A DNA stretch of 64,000 nucleotides from Nannochloris sp. 'desiccata' (taxonomy: Eukaryota > Chlorophyta > Trebouxiophyceae > Chlorellales > Chlorellaceae). The notes beneath the pieces were generated by a model that saw only the letters and a list, made by a program, of their open reading frames with translations, was not told where the DNA came from and ran no database searches. How positions within the stretch are numbered: position 1 is the stretch's first letter; the number at the start of each line of letters is the position of its first letter. The DNA lies in assembly GCA_019044685.2 (NCBI GenBank), contig JAGTXX020000011.1, positions 2,232,001 to 2,296,000 on the forward strand, in the 5' to 3' direction. A program made the position numbers and the translations under genes. Positions 53,628 through 63,266 of this stretch are shown here, piece by piece.

Positions 53628-54062
53628 ATCACTCTGCTCAAGAATAAAAGTAAAATTGAAAAGTTGGGATCGTGGATTAAAAGATTAGCAGGTGGTGACT
53701 AAGGATCCGCCCGAGGCGACATAAATGCTGTTCATAGACTATGTACACACCATAGTGTCTAAGTTTTCCAGTATCTAGTGCAAATTAAAACCTGAAAAGT
53801 TTTCTGATCAAAGATTTGAAAGTGATCAAAATGCCATAGGGCCCAACGCAACCCGTTTCCAGCCCTAAATTGTCTGAATTAATATGGGTAAGCAAGCTGG
53901 GCTCGCTCTTTTAGTGTGGCAAGCCCTCACAGAGCAAGAAAATCGCGCCTCCACAACACAGTCAGTTCGAAACTAAACACAGCTTTAAATATAAGGCACA
54001 AAATGCATGAAGAAGTATTGTTTTAAAGTTGTTGAAGGTTCAACGCTTTCATCAGGATTACA
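53628..54062. other. Divergent promoter region
   Basis: Between CSN2 and the MATE gene. TTTAAATATAAGG lies at 53984-53996 and a 7-codon upstream ORF at 54003-54026 on the plus strand. Confidence 0.5.
53984..53990 (+). promoter_or_regulatory. TTTAAAT element before the MATE gene
   Basis: Lies 73 nt before the MATE ATG and 13 nt before the small upstream ORF. Confidence 0.4.
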
Positions 54063-55736
54063 ATGTGGCCTGTCAACTTAATGAATGTACAATTAAGCAG
54101 CACTTCTGGTCCGATAAAAATTAATCTGCATCCCGCCCTTCACGGCTCAAGCAGAACCTTTGCTGGACGTACTTTAATCCACACACCTTTACAGATAATA
54201 TACATTAGTCAATGCGCAAACCCAAGCTACCAGTTAACGTCGCCAGCGGCGTCTCAATTACCATGCCCCCGCCACCGCCAGTGCCCCCGACGCCAAACAT
54301 TTTGCAAGGCAACAACAAATTCCGACAACCAACAGGACAGCATTTCTACAACGACAGAAAGTTCTCTTGATGCTGAAATTTTCAGTATCGCTCTCCCTAC
54401 ATTAGCTACCCTAGCAGCAGACCCGTTGGCCGCTTTGGTTTCCGTGGCGTGGATAGGACAGCTTGGTGCCGTCGAGCTCGCTGGTGTCGGCGTTGCTCTC
54501 TCAGTTTACGGCGCCTTTACAAAACTCTTCAATATGCCTTTATTGGCGGTGATAACCTCTAGCACGGCCTCTGCTTTAGGGAGAGGACAAGGGGAAGACT
54601 CTCGAGAACTTGGAGGTGCGGTCACCTCTGCATTAGCTCTAGCTCTCGGTGTCGGTGTGATACAAGCTTTGTTACTCGGAGTTTTTGGCATTTCAGGTCT
54701 ATCCACCTGGGGTGCAGGACCTTCTTCTCCTCTGTACGACCCTGCAGTGCACTATCTTTCAATTAGAGCCCTCGGTGCACCCACAACAGTCTTATTTTTA
54801 GCTTTACAAGGCACTTTTCGTGGGCTAGGAGACACCCGTGCCCCATTTGTAGCTACTGTAGTGGCAAATATTGTTAATGTAGCTCTAGAACCGCTGTTTA
54901 TCTTTACATGGGGATGGGGCGTCCGTGGTGCTGCTGCAGCAGTCGTCGTCTCTCAGCTTGTCTCTGTTGTCGGACTTGCAGCTATGCTTATAAAACGTTT
55001 AAATTTAGGTTCTTTAGAAATTTCAGTGCTAAAGAATGCAGTGGAATACGTCAAACCTACAGGCCTGCTTACTTTACGAACTTTAGCCATCACCGCCACC
55101 TTCTCTCTAGCTACCGCTCTTTCTTCCAGAACCGACGCTTCCCACGCTGCAGCCCATCAAATAGCCTTCCAACTCTGGCTGGCTTCTTCTCTACTTGCCG
55201 ATAGTCTCGCTGTCGCAGCGCAGTCTTTAATCGCAAGGTCGCTTGCAACCGGCACAGTAGCAGGACGAACCGCCGCTGCCCTCGTCAGCCGGCGCATTCT
55301 TGATCTTTCTTTTAAACTAGGCCTGACGCTCGCTGCTGGTTTAACCGTAGGAAGTGCAATATTCCCACTAACACGGGTCTTTTCTTCAGATCCTGGGGTA
55401 CTCACAGTGTTGAATTTCCTCATGCCAATTGTTATTCTTTTACAGCCAGTGAACGCTCTGGCCTTCACGATGGATGGGCTCTTGTATGGAGTTAATGGCT
55501 TTGCCTACGCTGCAAAGGCAATGGCAATATCTGCAATACCTGCTATTGGCACCATGCTTGCAGGCATGCGATTCTTTGTTGGGCCGGTTTCAACCTCGTC
55601 AGCGACCATGTCGGCACCGGCGGCTGTGTTGTCTGTTGTCTGGACCGGCCTTGCCGTAGTGATGGCAGCACGTTTTCTTACTATATTTATTCCTTATAAG
55701 TTAAGAAACAAACCCTTTGACGTGTTACTAACGTGA
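54063..55736 (+). CDS. MATE-family (DinF/EDS5-like) transporter with organelle-type leader
   Basis: Intronless, 557 residues. After about 100 polar, Ser/Pro/Arg-rich residues that could be a plastid transit peptide, a run of about 12 hydrophobic spans begins. Family marks: LPTLATLAADPLAALVSVAWIGQ, then LGAVELAGVGVALS, ALQGTFRGLGDTRAPF and VALEPLFIFTWGWGVRGAA. These match the plant chloroplast DinF/EDS5 branch of MATE carriers, which export organic anions or metabolites, often driven by ion gradients. Substrate unknown. Confidence 0.9.
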   Translation: MWPVNLMNVQLSSTSGPIKINLHPALHGSSRTFAGRTLIHTPLQIIYISQCANPSYQLTSPAASQLPCPRHRQCPRRQTFCKATTNSDNQQDSISTTTESSLDAEIFSIALPTLATLAADPLAALVSVAWIGQLGAVELAGVGVALSVYGAFTKLFNMPLLAVITSSTASALGRGQGEDSRELGGAVTSALALALGVGVIQALLLGVFGISGLSTWGAGPSSPLYDPAVHYLSIRALGAPTTVLFLALQGTFRGLGDTRAPFVATVVANIVNVALEPLFIFTWGWGVRGAAAAVVVSQLVSVVGLAAMLIKRLNLGSLEISVLKNAVEYVKPTGLLTLRTLAITATFSLATALSSRTDASHAAAHQIAFQLWLASSLLADSLAVAAQSLIARSLATGTVAGRTAAALVSRRILDLSFKLGLTLAAGLTVGSAIFPLTRVFSSDPGVLTVLNFLMPIVILLQPVNALAFTMDGLLYGVNGFAYAAKAMAISAIPAIGTMLAGMRFFVGPVSTSSATMSAPAAVLSVVWTGLAVVMAARFLTIFIPYKLRNKPFDVLLT

Positions 55737-56038
55737 AATGATTTGGGTCGGTATTTTTGTGTTCCAAAGCAATAGAAAATTCAATGGAAAAAGTAACACC
55801 TGAGAGTTTGAAATTTAAGGAAAAGATTTTAAAAAACAAAAACAGTATTATTGAGAAAATGAATCGAGTACTGTGCGACTTGTCTATGTATATATATCAT
55901 GAACATATTTATATCCCTTCTTGCATGCTTTTCTTTGCTGAAAACAACCAACAAATAGAAGAAAGTTTCAAAAAACTAACTTTTGCTGCGGCCATCATCG
56001 ATACAGTTTATCGAGTATCTACTACCACCAAAAGTGTA
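55737..56038. other. Convergent 3' region
   Basis: 3' flanks of the MATE and TBCCD1-like genes; no gene. Confidence 0.5.
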
Positions 56039-58771
56039 TCATGTGGTGTTTGTACTCTCTTCTTTCTCAGCTCTGGCCAAATCATACACCTCCTTCATTC
56101 GCATCCCACTCCCTGCTTGCAACCATTCTTTAAAGTTCGCTTGTATCGCTCCAATAAATTCCCTTTTTCGTACATCATCTAGTCCCGCTTGGCGATACGC
56201 TGATCGTACTGCTGTCATCCCATTCATCCTTTCTTCCCACGAAGCGGCATATTCATCGGGGAGTGGGAATGGGGTAGGACCAAATGCTTCAGCACCGAGT
56301 GTCCCTGCACCGCCAAGGAGACCGCCTAAAAGATCTTCCTCGGCGGGTTGTTGCATTCCACTTGCTGCAACTGCCCCAACACCGGTAGTTGAAGCATTGC
56401 TGCGGGAGCGCACTGGCCCTCCGCATAGAGGTCCTTTTCCACCGGTAAAGGGAACCAAGAAAGGGAGGAGTTTTGCAGGGGGCAGTAGCGTCGCTGATGG
56501 AGGTTGCGATGTGGCACCATGATGGTTGATATGAAGGCCTTGTTGTTCAGGGCTAGGAGCTCCAGAAGCTGTTGTGACGCCAAGGGCTGTCGCACCAGGT
56601 GGACTGGAGAAAGGTGCGAGTGATGGGCTGCGTGGGGAAGGCATTTTTAGTGGAGATAAGGATAAGCTAATAGGAGAAGATGCTCCTGTAGCTGGTTCAC
56701 CGGCGGCGGCGGCGGCGGTGGTGGTGTCCGCCAGCTGCTGCTGAGTAATAAAGTTATTAAAACTATGATGACCTCCACTACTATTCAACGGCGGGCTACT
56801 TCCATAGCTCCCTCCACCAGCTAAAAACGCATTATGATGTTTTGTAGCTACAGCATGTTGGTGCTGATCTGGTACCAAAGGGGTCACATTACACCATGCG
56901 TTGGGTTCACATTTGACCCCGGCCATGGTCACATGGTCCTCTAGCTGAGCATACCCAGCATTGTGTGGAGCTAGCTGTACGAATCGATTGTCCCCTAATA
57001 GAACTGGCGGTCGATTGACAGCTAGATAGAAGATACAATCGTGGCACGTGTTTATAATGACGTGCTGTGCTGCAACAACAACTTGCACACGTTCACAGCG
57101 TTCTACCCGAACTGCTTTGCCTGCTGCGCCCAGAATAATGACGCAATCAGTACAGCAGGAGATGGTAGCGTATTCTATAGCGGCGAGGCAGTAGACAACG
57201 GCATCGTGGCAATCTAGAACACGGAAACTTCCTTTAGCAGTATCAAGGTTGTAGTCTCCGGCATCAACGACACCCGCAGCAGTCCTTGAAGAAGAAAAGT
57301 CAGATTCTCCTCGTAGCACAGTAGCTCTATGTACTCCATGGACATCTATTGGGTTTAGTAAACTTAAAGTTGGGGGAACAAGCTGGTCAAACATAGAGAA
57401 ACGAGGCTGAGGAGGGGATGCACCAAACATTGGAACATCACCACCGCCACCACCACCGCCGCCAGCTCCTCCTGCTGGGGACACACCTACCATGCCTCCC
57501 TGATTTTTATGTCCAATATTATTCAGGGAACCGTTGAGATCTGTTGGTCCAAGGGAGGTGCGTACCCACTCCACCAATGCTGCGGCAGAAACACCACTGC
57601 TATTGATAGAGGTAGGACCAAGGGAGGCGGGGAGACATCGGCTCAGCGGCTTTATTGATGCAACTGCTCCTTCTGATCCTGCTGCGGCTGTAATAGTAGT
57701 AGGGCCAATTGACGGAGCATCACACAGTTCCATTGGACTAGCTGACTCGATATTCCCAGCAGATGGATTAACCACGGAATCTTCTTGCATACTGGAATGA
57801 CCTCCGTCGGTAATATCACTCTTCTGCCGACCTTCTCCGCTCTCTGTTTGTATTAAGAAGCCTAATCTATCAATTTCGAAACTACGTAAACCTTCTTCTA
57901 TTAGTTGCTCATCCATTTCACTGGCACTCGCATCGAAAATATCTTCATTATCGGAGAAGACACCCGTTCCAGCTCCTATTCTGGTCCCAGCTCCAAAGGC
58001 GGCGGTAGCAGCTGTATTCTCCGCAGCCCCACCAGCTGCCGCCAGAGCGATCAATTCCGCAGCATGACGAGAGATAAAGGCACTAAAGCCGTTAATAACC
58101 GACTCTTCATATAGTAAATGCTCCTGCATCTTTTGTCGTGTTGCTGGGAGGTGTGCTCGGTGGTGAGGCTGTTCTTTTATCCAAGGTCTTGCCGCCAATC
58201 TCATAGGAGAAGAAGGCTCTAATTGAGTCGCACTCGGATGTTCTGAAGGCCATACATCAGCTGTATCCGCTCGGGAAGCTTCTCTAGTGTAGTATTGTGC
58301 GAATAAAAAGAGAATAAGGCGATGAGCATCTGCTGCCATGGGCGTTCCGTCAGTGCTTGTTTGGACAGCAGTATTGTCATCGACAACGGAGGCAAAGAGG
58401 TCTAATAACACTTGTGTTTGCTGCAGTGTTGTTCCTAGAGCTTCCGTGAGGGTCTCTAGGGAGACAAAACCTGGGTTAAATAAAAAGGAAAAAGAAGGTG
58501 AGGAAAGAGTGGCGTTGAAAATGTGATGATGGAAGTTGGTAAAGAATAAAAGAGGTATCATTGACACGGTGGGAAGTCTCGCCAGACACGTACATTTGTT
58601 GTGTTCAGTATCGAATTGCCCTCGTCGCAATAGGTCACGCAATAGCGATAGAAGCGAGATGAGAGAGTTGAGATGGGTTAGCCAAGGGCAAACAGGACAA
58701 TTTCCATATTCAAGGACCTCTGTTCTGCATTTTGCCAAGCTAGTCCCAGCATCTTGCTGCTCTGATGCCAT
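56039..58771 (-). CDS. TBCC-domain protein, TBCCD1-like
   Basis: The frame is open throughout, but 58471-58593 is probably a 123-nt stopless intron (GTACGT...AACCCAG); removing it joins TEHNKC|FVSLETL. Exons 58594-58771 and 56039-58470 give 869 residues. The TBCC beta-helix domain lies at about 467-573: DCHDAVVYCLAAIEYATISC, VIILGAAGKAVRVERCERVQV, then CHDCIFYLAVNRPPVLLGDN. TBCCD1 proteins act at centrosomes and basal bodies; the Chlamydomonas homologue ASQ2 positions the mother centriole. The algal gene is longer than the 557-residue human protein because of Gly/Ala/Ser-rich, probably disordered insertions. Its C-terminus ENPxxF-like region is replaced by a helical end (AAYRQAGLDDVRKREF). 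Confidence 0.78.
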   Translation of the reverse strand: MASEQQDAGTSLAKCRTEVLEYGNCPVCPWLTHLNSLISLLSLLRDLLRRGQFDTEHNKCTCLARLPTVSMIPLLFFTNFHHHIFNATLSSPSFSFLFNPGFVSLETLTEALGTTLQQTQVLLDLFASVVDDNTAVQTSTDGTPMAADAHRLILFLFAQYYTREASRADTADVWPSEHPSATQLEPSSPMRLAARPWIKEQPHHRAHLPATRQKMQEHLLYEESVINGFSAFISRHAAELIALAAAGGAAENTAATAAFGAGTRIGAGTGVFSDNEDIFDASASEMDEQLIEEGLRSFEIDRLGFLIQTESGEGRQKSDITDGGHSSMQEDSVVNPSAGNIESASPMELCDAPSIGPTTITAAAGSEGAVASIKPLSRCLPASLGPTSINSSGVSAAALVEWVRTSLGPTDLNGSLNNIGHKNQGGMVGVSPAGGAGGGGGGGGDVPMFGASPPQPRFSMFDQLVPPTLSLLNPIDVHGVHRATVLRGESDFSSSRTAAGVVDAGDYNLDTAKGSFRVLDCHDAVVYCLAAIEYATISCCTDCVIILGAAGKAVRVERCERVQVVVAAQHVIINTCHDCIFYLAVNRPPVLLGDNRFVQLAPHNAGYAQLEDHVTMAGVKCEPNAWCNVTPLVPDQHQHAVATKHHNAFLAGGGSYGSSPPLNSSGGHHSFNNFITQQQLADTTTAAAAAGEPATGASSPISLSLSPLKMPSPRSPSLAPFSSPPGATALGVTTASGAPSPEQQGLHINHHGATSQPPSATLLPPAKLLPFLVPFTGGKGPLCGGPVRSRSNASTTGVGAVAASGMQQPAEEDLLGGLLGGAGTLGAEAFGPTPFPLPDEYAASWEERMNGMTAVRSAYRQAGLDDVRKREFIGAIQANFKEWLQAGSGMRMKEVYDLARAEKEESTNTT

Positions 58772-59623
58772 AATGCACGCTGTAAATCAATAAATCAATG
58801 CTAGGTTCGTATCACTCGAACATTTCAATGAATCAAATCAATTCCATCACCAAGCATATGTGAGAAGAAATACGATCCAAGGCTGCGTTCACACAGTCTT
58901 TATATTCTTGAGAATGTCGCAATGCTAAATGTGCTTTGTTCTGATCTCTGATGTGCCGAAAATTGGGGACGGCTTCGTCCCGGAGGAAGAACTGCAGCCA
59001 AAATAAACAGTTCGGAAGAAGTCGAGATTTTAAATCGGTGCTAGATGTTCGTGATTTTTATACAGGGTACTTCTCCAACATGTGCAAAGATATGGAGGGC
59101 CTGTCGGTGGAAATAAATATGCTATCATGGAGTCCAGTTCTGTGGGCGCCGGCCGGAGCGGGACGGGGCGGTGAAAGCCAACGACGACGGCTTGGCTTTG
59201 ATTAATACTTCACTGGCACATTTCGGATGGAAATTCTTACTCTACATGTATGGAATCTACCGGTTTTTAGAAATAAGCAGCCAGAAATAGAGTGCTTGGT
59301 AATTGGCAGCCACCGGCGTACTGCAGGGGTGCTGTAGATTATACAATATCCCCCCTTTAAAGGGCAGTGCCTGGCACCTTCCCTTTTTATAAATCCACAC
59401 AGATCCAGTATACAGTTGGTATGGTGCTCCGCCTGGCAAGAAGTGTCTACTAATAACTCACAAGTTTATGATCACAGTTTCAAATTCAAACTAACTTTTG
59501 AACCAGCTATTGATTTTTCAACTTCATAGCATCTCTCAGAGCTCGAAACCATATACGAGTGTGATCAGCACCCTGCAACGCATAGCACGGCATATTTTTC
59601 TCTCTAGATTTCTAGATCACAAA
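58772..59623. other. Divergent promoter region
   Basis: About 850 bases between TBCCD1-like (minus) and NAA40 (plus). An 84-codon plus-strand frame at 58951-59205 has no recognisable content. No gene or RNA is called. Confidence 0.4.
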
Positions 59624-60560
59624 ATGGTGCGTTGGCCCGCAGTTGCCTCTCTGGAGCTTTTTCTCGCATCTTATCTCTCACTACAGCTAAAATCAGACGC
59701 ATGAATCTACCGCAAACTGACCTTGTGCGTGCATTTTCTTCGTCTTCACCTTCTCCTTGCAGAGTAAGACAGCCAGCTCCAACAAAGCCAAGGACAAAAA
59801 AACCGCCAGGAAGGCCGCCGCTGAAAAAGCTCTCCAAGTCCAAGCAAAATTAAAACAACTCCTACAAGACCCAGACTTACTGGCCCCATTCCCAGTATTT
59901 AAGACCTATTCTCGCAATGGATTAAACCTGAATGTACAGTATTACACAGCGAATTCATTGCCAGACGAGCTGAAAACATGGGCGTTTGATCTTACAAAAG
60001 TCAATATTCAACAATTTTATGAGAATTGTCCTGGTTGGGGATGGAATGATTGGAAGAAAAGGAAAGAATTGGAAGACTCGAATGCCAGATTTATTATAGC
60101 AACCTATGCTGAAGCTTCAGCTGAAGAAAACCCTGGCACCGATGCTAGTAATACAAAAGACAATCCTACTGCCACCACCTCTTCTGCAGCTCTTCCGACC
60201 TCTACCGTTGGGCAGCCGTTGGCGTTTATTCACATGCGCTTTGAAATGGAAGGAGATGATCCTGTACTGTATGTCTACGAATTTCACGTGGAACGTGCTG
60301 TACAAGGCCGTGGCATCGGTCGTTTCTTAATGCAATCAACAGAACTGATTTCCCAAAAAGCCGGCCTAGCTAAAGTGATGCTTACTGTGTTTAAAGCCAA
60401 CTTTGCTGCAAATGGGCTGTACTCAAAGCTTGGATATACATTGGATGAAAGTAGCCCTGGAACTGTGGACCCTGCAGGGAATCATGGCTATGAAATTTTG
60501 TCTAAATCGTTGCCATCACCGCCGCCGCCAAAGAAACCCGAAACAGAAACTGCTGCTTGA
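59624..60560 (+). CDS. NAA40: N-alpha-acetyltransferase 40 (NatD)
   Basis: Two exons: the first holds only the start codon (59624-59626); the second is 59763-60560; intron 136 nt (GTGCGT...TTGCAG). The 266-residue product begins M|SKTASSNKAKDKK, as expected for this family. NatD acetylates the N-termini of histones H2A and H4. Marks: LLAPFPVFKTYSRNGLN, LKTWAFDLTKVNIQQFYE with the substrate region, and VYEFHVERAVQGRGIGRFLM with the acetyl-CoA loop (QGRGIG), then KVMLTVFKANFAANGLY. Compared with the human enzyme there is an extra Ala/Thr-rich loop (about 120-150). Confidence 0.93.
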
Positions 60561-60689
60561 TTAGACATTTCATTAAAATTCTATTAATATTCCTATTATT
60601 GTTTTATCTTATTGTTGGGTTACACAATAGTCATATAACGTCATCTTTAATAGCTTGAAAAACTAAAGAGTTAATCTATCTCCCTCTAC

Positions 60690-61197
60690 TTAATCATCCT
60701 GGATTGGCTGAATGCCGTTGCTCTCTAAGATTTCAGAAATATATTGTGGTAGGTTAGATTGGACAGCTAATGCATAGCAACCTGGTACATGCTTTTTATG
60801 GTGCGTCCATTTAGCTGCCCAGCTCGTCGTGGGATCAATCACAGCCACCATGCCCTGTTTAAAAGAGAGAGAGAAATAATAATTGATATGAGTAAAAACG
60901 GCGACGGGTGTGCGATCAAAGATGTTGAAAATGAGTTCAGCATGGGATCTATTAAAGTTCAGTGGTATTGGGGTGGTATAACAAATAGTGGAAACTACTT
61001 GCCTGGAATTCTGTAGTTGTACAGTCATCAATACGCTCTCTATCTTCAACCATGTCTAGAAATGGGCAATTTTCACAGCCCTGCTCATAGAACTGGTCTA
61101 GTGTTTTTACTAGTCTGCACGTCACGCAGCATCTAAGATTTCTATTGAACTCAGCAGGAGCTGGTGCTACGGTGGCTGAGGCGTCTTCTTCTGCCAT
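60690..61197 (-). CDS. SPT4: Transcription elongation factor SPT4
   Basis: Exons 61003-61197 and 60690-60854, 119 residues. The intron (60855-61002, 148 nt) begins GCAAGT, a GC-AG intron; the join gives DCTTTEFQ|GMVAVIDP, as in the family. The zinc site is seen as LRCCVTCRLVKTLDQF and GCENCPFLDM. The block SWAAKWTHHKKHVPGCYAL is typical. SPT4 pairs with SPT5 (DSIF) to regulate RNA polymerase II elongation in the nucleus. Length matches the family (about 117). Confidence 0.94.
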
Positions 61198-61556
61198 TAA
61201 AATGTGTTTTCTTATATTTCAGTGAAGAAAAATCTAAAAATGAAAAGATGAAAAGCTCTTGCAACTAGACCCGGCGCTGGACATAGGTAGTATAGCTTGT
61301 GAAAATCAAGCAACGTATGTTTTGCTATTGTTCTGCACGCTTGCATGCATTTATTCGTGCCCCAAGCATTGAAGCAAAGCATGCAAATTTTTAAAGGAAA
61401 AAATTCAAATGCCACTGCCCCTACTAAAAACAATTCTTCTAAAATTCTCCCCATAAATTGGGAAGCGAAAGTTTAGATTCACCCACAATCAGTTCGCACT
61501 CCAATCTTAGGCCAACTACGTATCTAGCCTCAACAACCTACCCGCATCTCCTGACA
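61198..61556. other. Divergent promoter region
   Basis: Between SPT4 (minus) and the orphan plus-strand gene; no gene. Confidence 0.5.
61211..61217 (-). promoter_or_regulatory. ATATAAG element before SPT4
   Basis: On the minus strand, 14-20 nt upstream of the SPT4 ATG. Confidence 0.3.
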
Positions 61557-62407
61557 ATGAGTTTGCTGTCCTCGTTTAGCAGCTGTGTGCGCGCATCAGC
61601 TCTCTGTAAGTAGCCATTCAATTATTCTTGGAATTGTTTTTCTTCGTGGGGGCTTGAATGACTGCCTTCACAGGAAACGCAACGTCAGAATTTCAGTTTT
61701 TGCCACCTCCACTATTGATTTGATTTTGAACTCACCCATTTCTCGTAAACCGCGCATTGTATGTTTTACATTTCATCTGTGATATTTGACTGACTTTTGC
61801 AGCGGCTGCGACCTGTTTCGCGGTCAATCCCTTCTCCGTTGTATGGAGAACCACCGAGCCGGTCGCCAATAGCTGCATGGACGTGCCCTGCTCACAGCGT
61901 TGCTATTCCCTCAAAGACCTTGCCAGGGAGCTTCCAGATGAAGGGAGTCCGCATAATGCAGTCGAGAGCTGGGCCATCCCAGCCAATCATTCTTCCTATG
62001 GTGTCAATAATTTCAAATGGTCCTACCCTGCCCAAGCTGAAAACTTTTTGATATGGAGTTCTAGAACTCTTGATATTTACACTGACATCAACATCAAGGA
62101 GGCAATGAAAGCCGACAAGAAGAAATCCGCCACCACAACTGCCACCGCTAACATTCCCTCCGCCTTTACCAATCCTGCCTTCGTTGAATTAAAAGCTCAA
62201 AAGCCTATTTCACCTCTCTCAGTCAGTCCTGAATTCCAAAATATTCGCAAGTGCAGCGCTGCTGGCCATGCTCTGCACCCCCGTTGCCTTGGCGTCGCCT
62301 TTTCCACTACCTCATGCATCTCCCGTCCCCTCCTTAGCAACGCCCACCCCCGTGGCAAGCCTCGGAAACCCCAGGCATTCAACAACAAACGCACCACGCA
62401 CTTTTAA
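61557..62407 (+). CDS. Orphan protein, two exons
   Basis: Exons 61557-61605 and 61803-62407, intron 197 nt (GTAAGT...TTTGCAG); 217 residues. The N-terminus MSLLSSFSSCVRASALSAATC is Ser/Ala-rich with one Arg and no acids, so it may be an organelle leader. The middle has Cys and Trp-rich text (SCMDVPCSQRCYSLKDLAREL, WSYPAQAENFLIWSS), the C-terminal third is basic. I recognise no family. The alternative first-frame reading (61797-62051) is poorer in structure and ends early. Confidence 0.6.
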
Positions 62408-63266
62408 GAACAGCAGTAGCCTCTTAAACCCCCTGATAACCCTATTTATGAACCGAAATGAAAATTCTGACGATTTCTTGAAGATACCTCGGGCCGGCTC
62501 ACTTGTACTTCCCTTTTATAATTATGTTCCCCAAACCGCCCTTTTTGATCACTTCCTCCCTATTTTATCGAAGGTTTTCTTAACTATTCTAGAATTATAG
62601 TTGTACTATACGCTGGTTGATTTTTCTGTTTACCGTCACACCATGTACTTTCCTTCTGATTTTGATCCCCCAAACCCCCGTTCCTTCTGACTAAACCACA
62701 GTTTTCTAAACATTTATTTAAGCATGATATGATATGATTTATAGTTTCCGTAATCCTCTGATTGACTCCCCACTCTGTTTATTTTCAGTTTTTCTGTTCC
62801 TGGCGATGAAAATACCTTAATTGATTTTATTTGTGTACTAAACTCTCAAACCAAACTTCCTCTCTTACTTTATTAATTAGTAATACGCGAGTGACAAACA
62901 TACCCTTTCCCAGAATATAGGATGTAGTTAAAATTAATATTTCATGACAGCAGCGCTGTGCACGCCACCAGCGCTCCATAAGAGCAGCATTGCCTTTTAT
63001 TAGGGCTTGCTGATTGTCGCATTTGAGAATAGGCTGTTAATTGATTACAACAATACAATTCAGGTGGATTAGCACGTTCCGAAGCTCTTTGAGCCAACAT
63101 TTTCCCTTTGAAAGAATTATCTGTTTTCATGATTTAAAACTCGAGCTGAAATAAATTGAAACGCATTGTAGCAATTACCCGCACCAGAATGGCACGTTAC
63201 CGATAATCGATGCTCTCAAATATGAATGCCTTTTATTCTTTAAACTTTTGAAGAAAAAAAGACCAA
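62408..63266. other. Intergenic stretch
   Basis: About 860 bases between the orphan gene and the PQ-loop gene, AT-rich; only short frames. A TTTAAA element at 63239-63244 lies just before the next gene. Confidence 0.45.
63239..63244 (+). promoter_or_regulatory. TTTAAA element before the PQ-loop gene
   Basis: Ends 22 nt before the ATG at 63267. Confidence 0.4.

Noticed and set aside
58951..59205. 84-codon frame in the NAA40 upstream region
   Set aside because: Basic and Ser-rich but without any domain; lies in a divergent promoter spacer.
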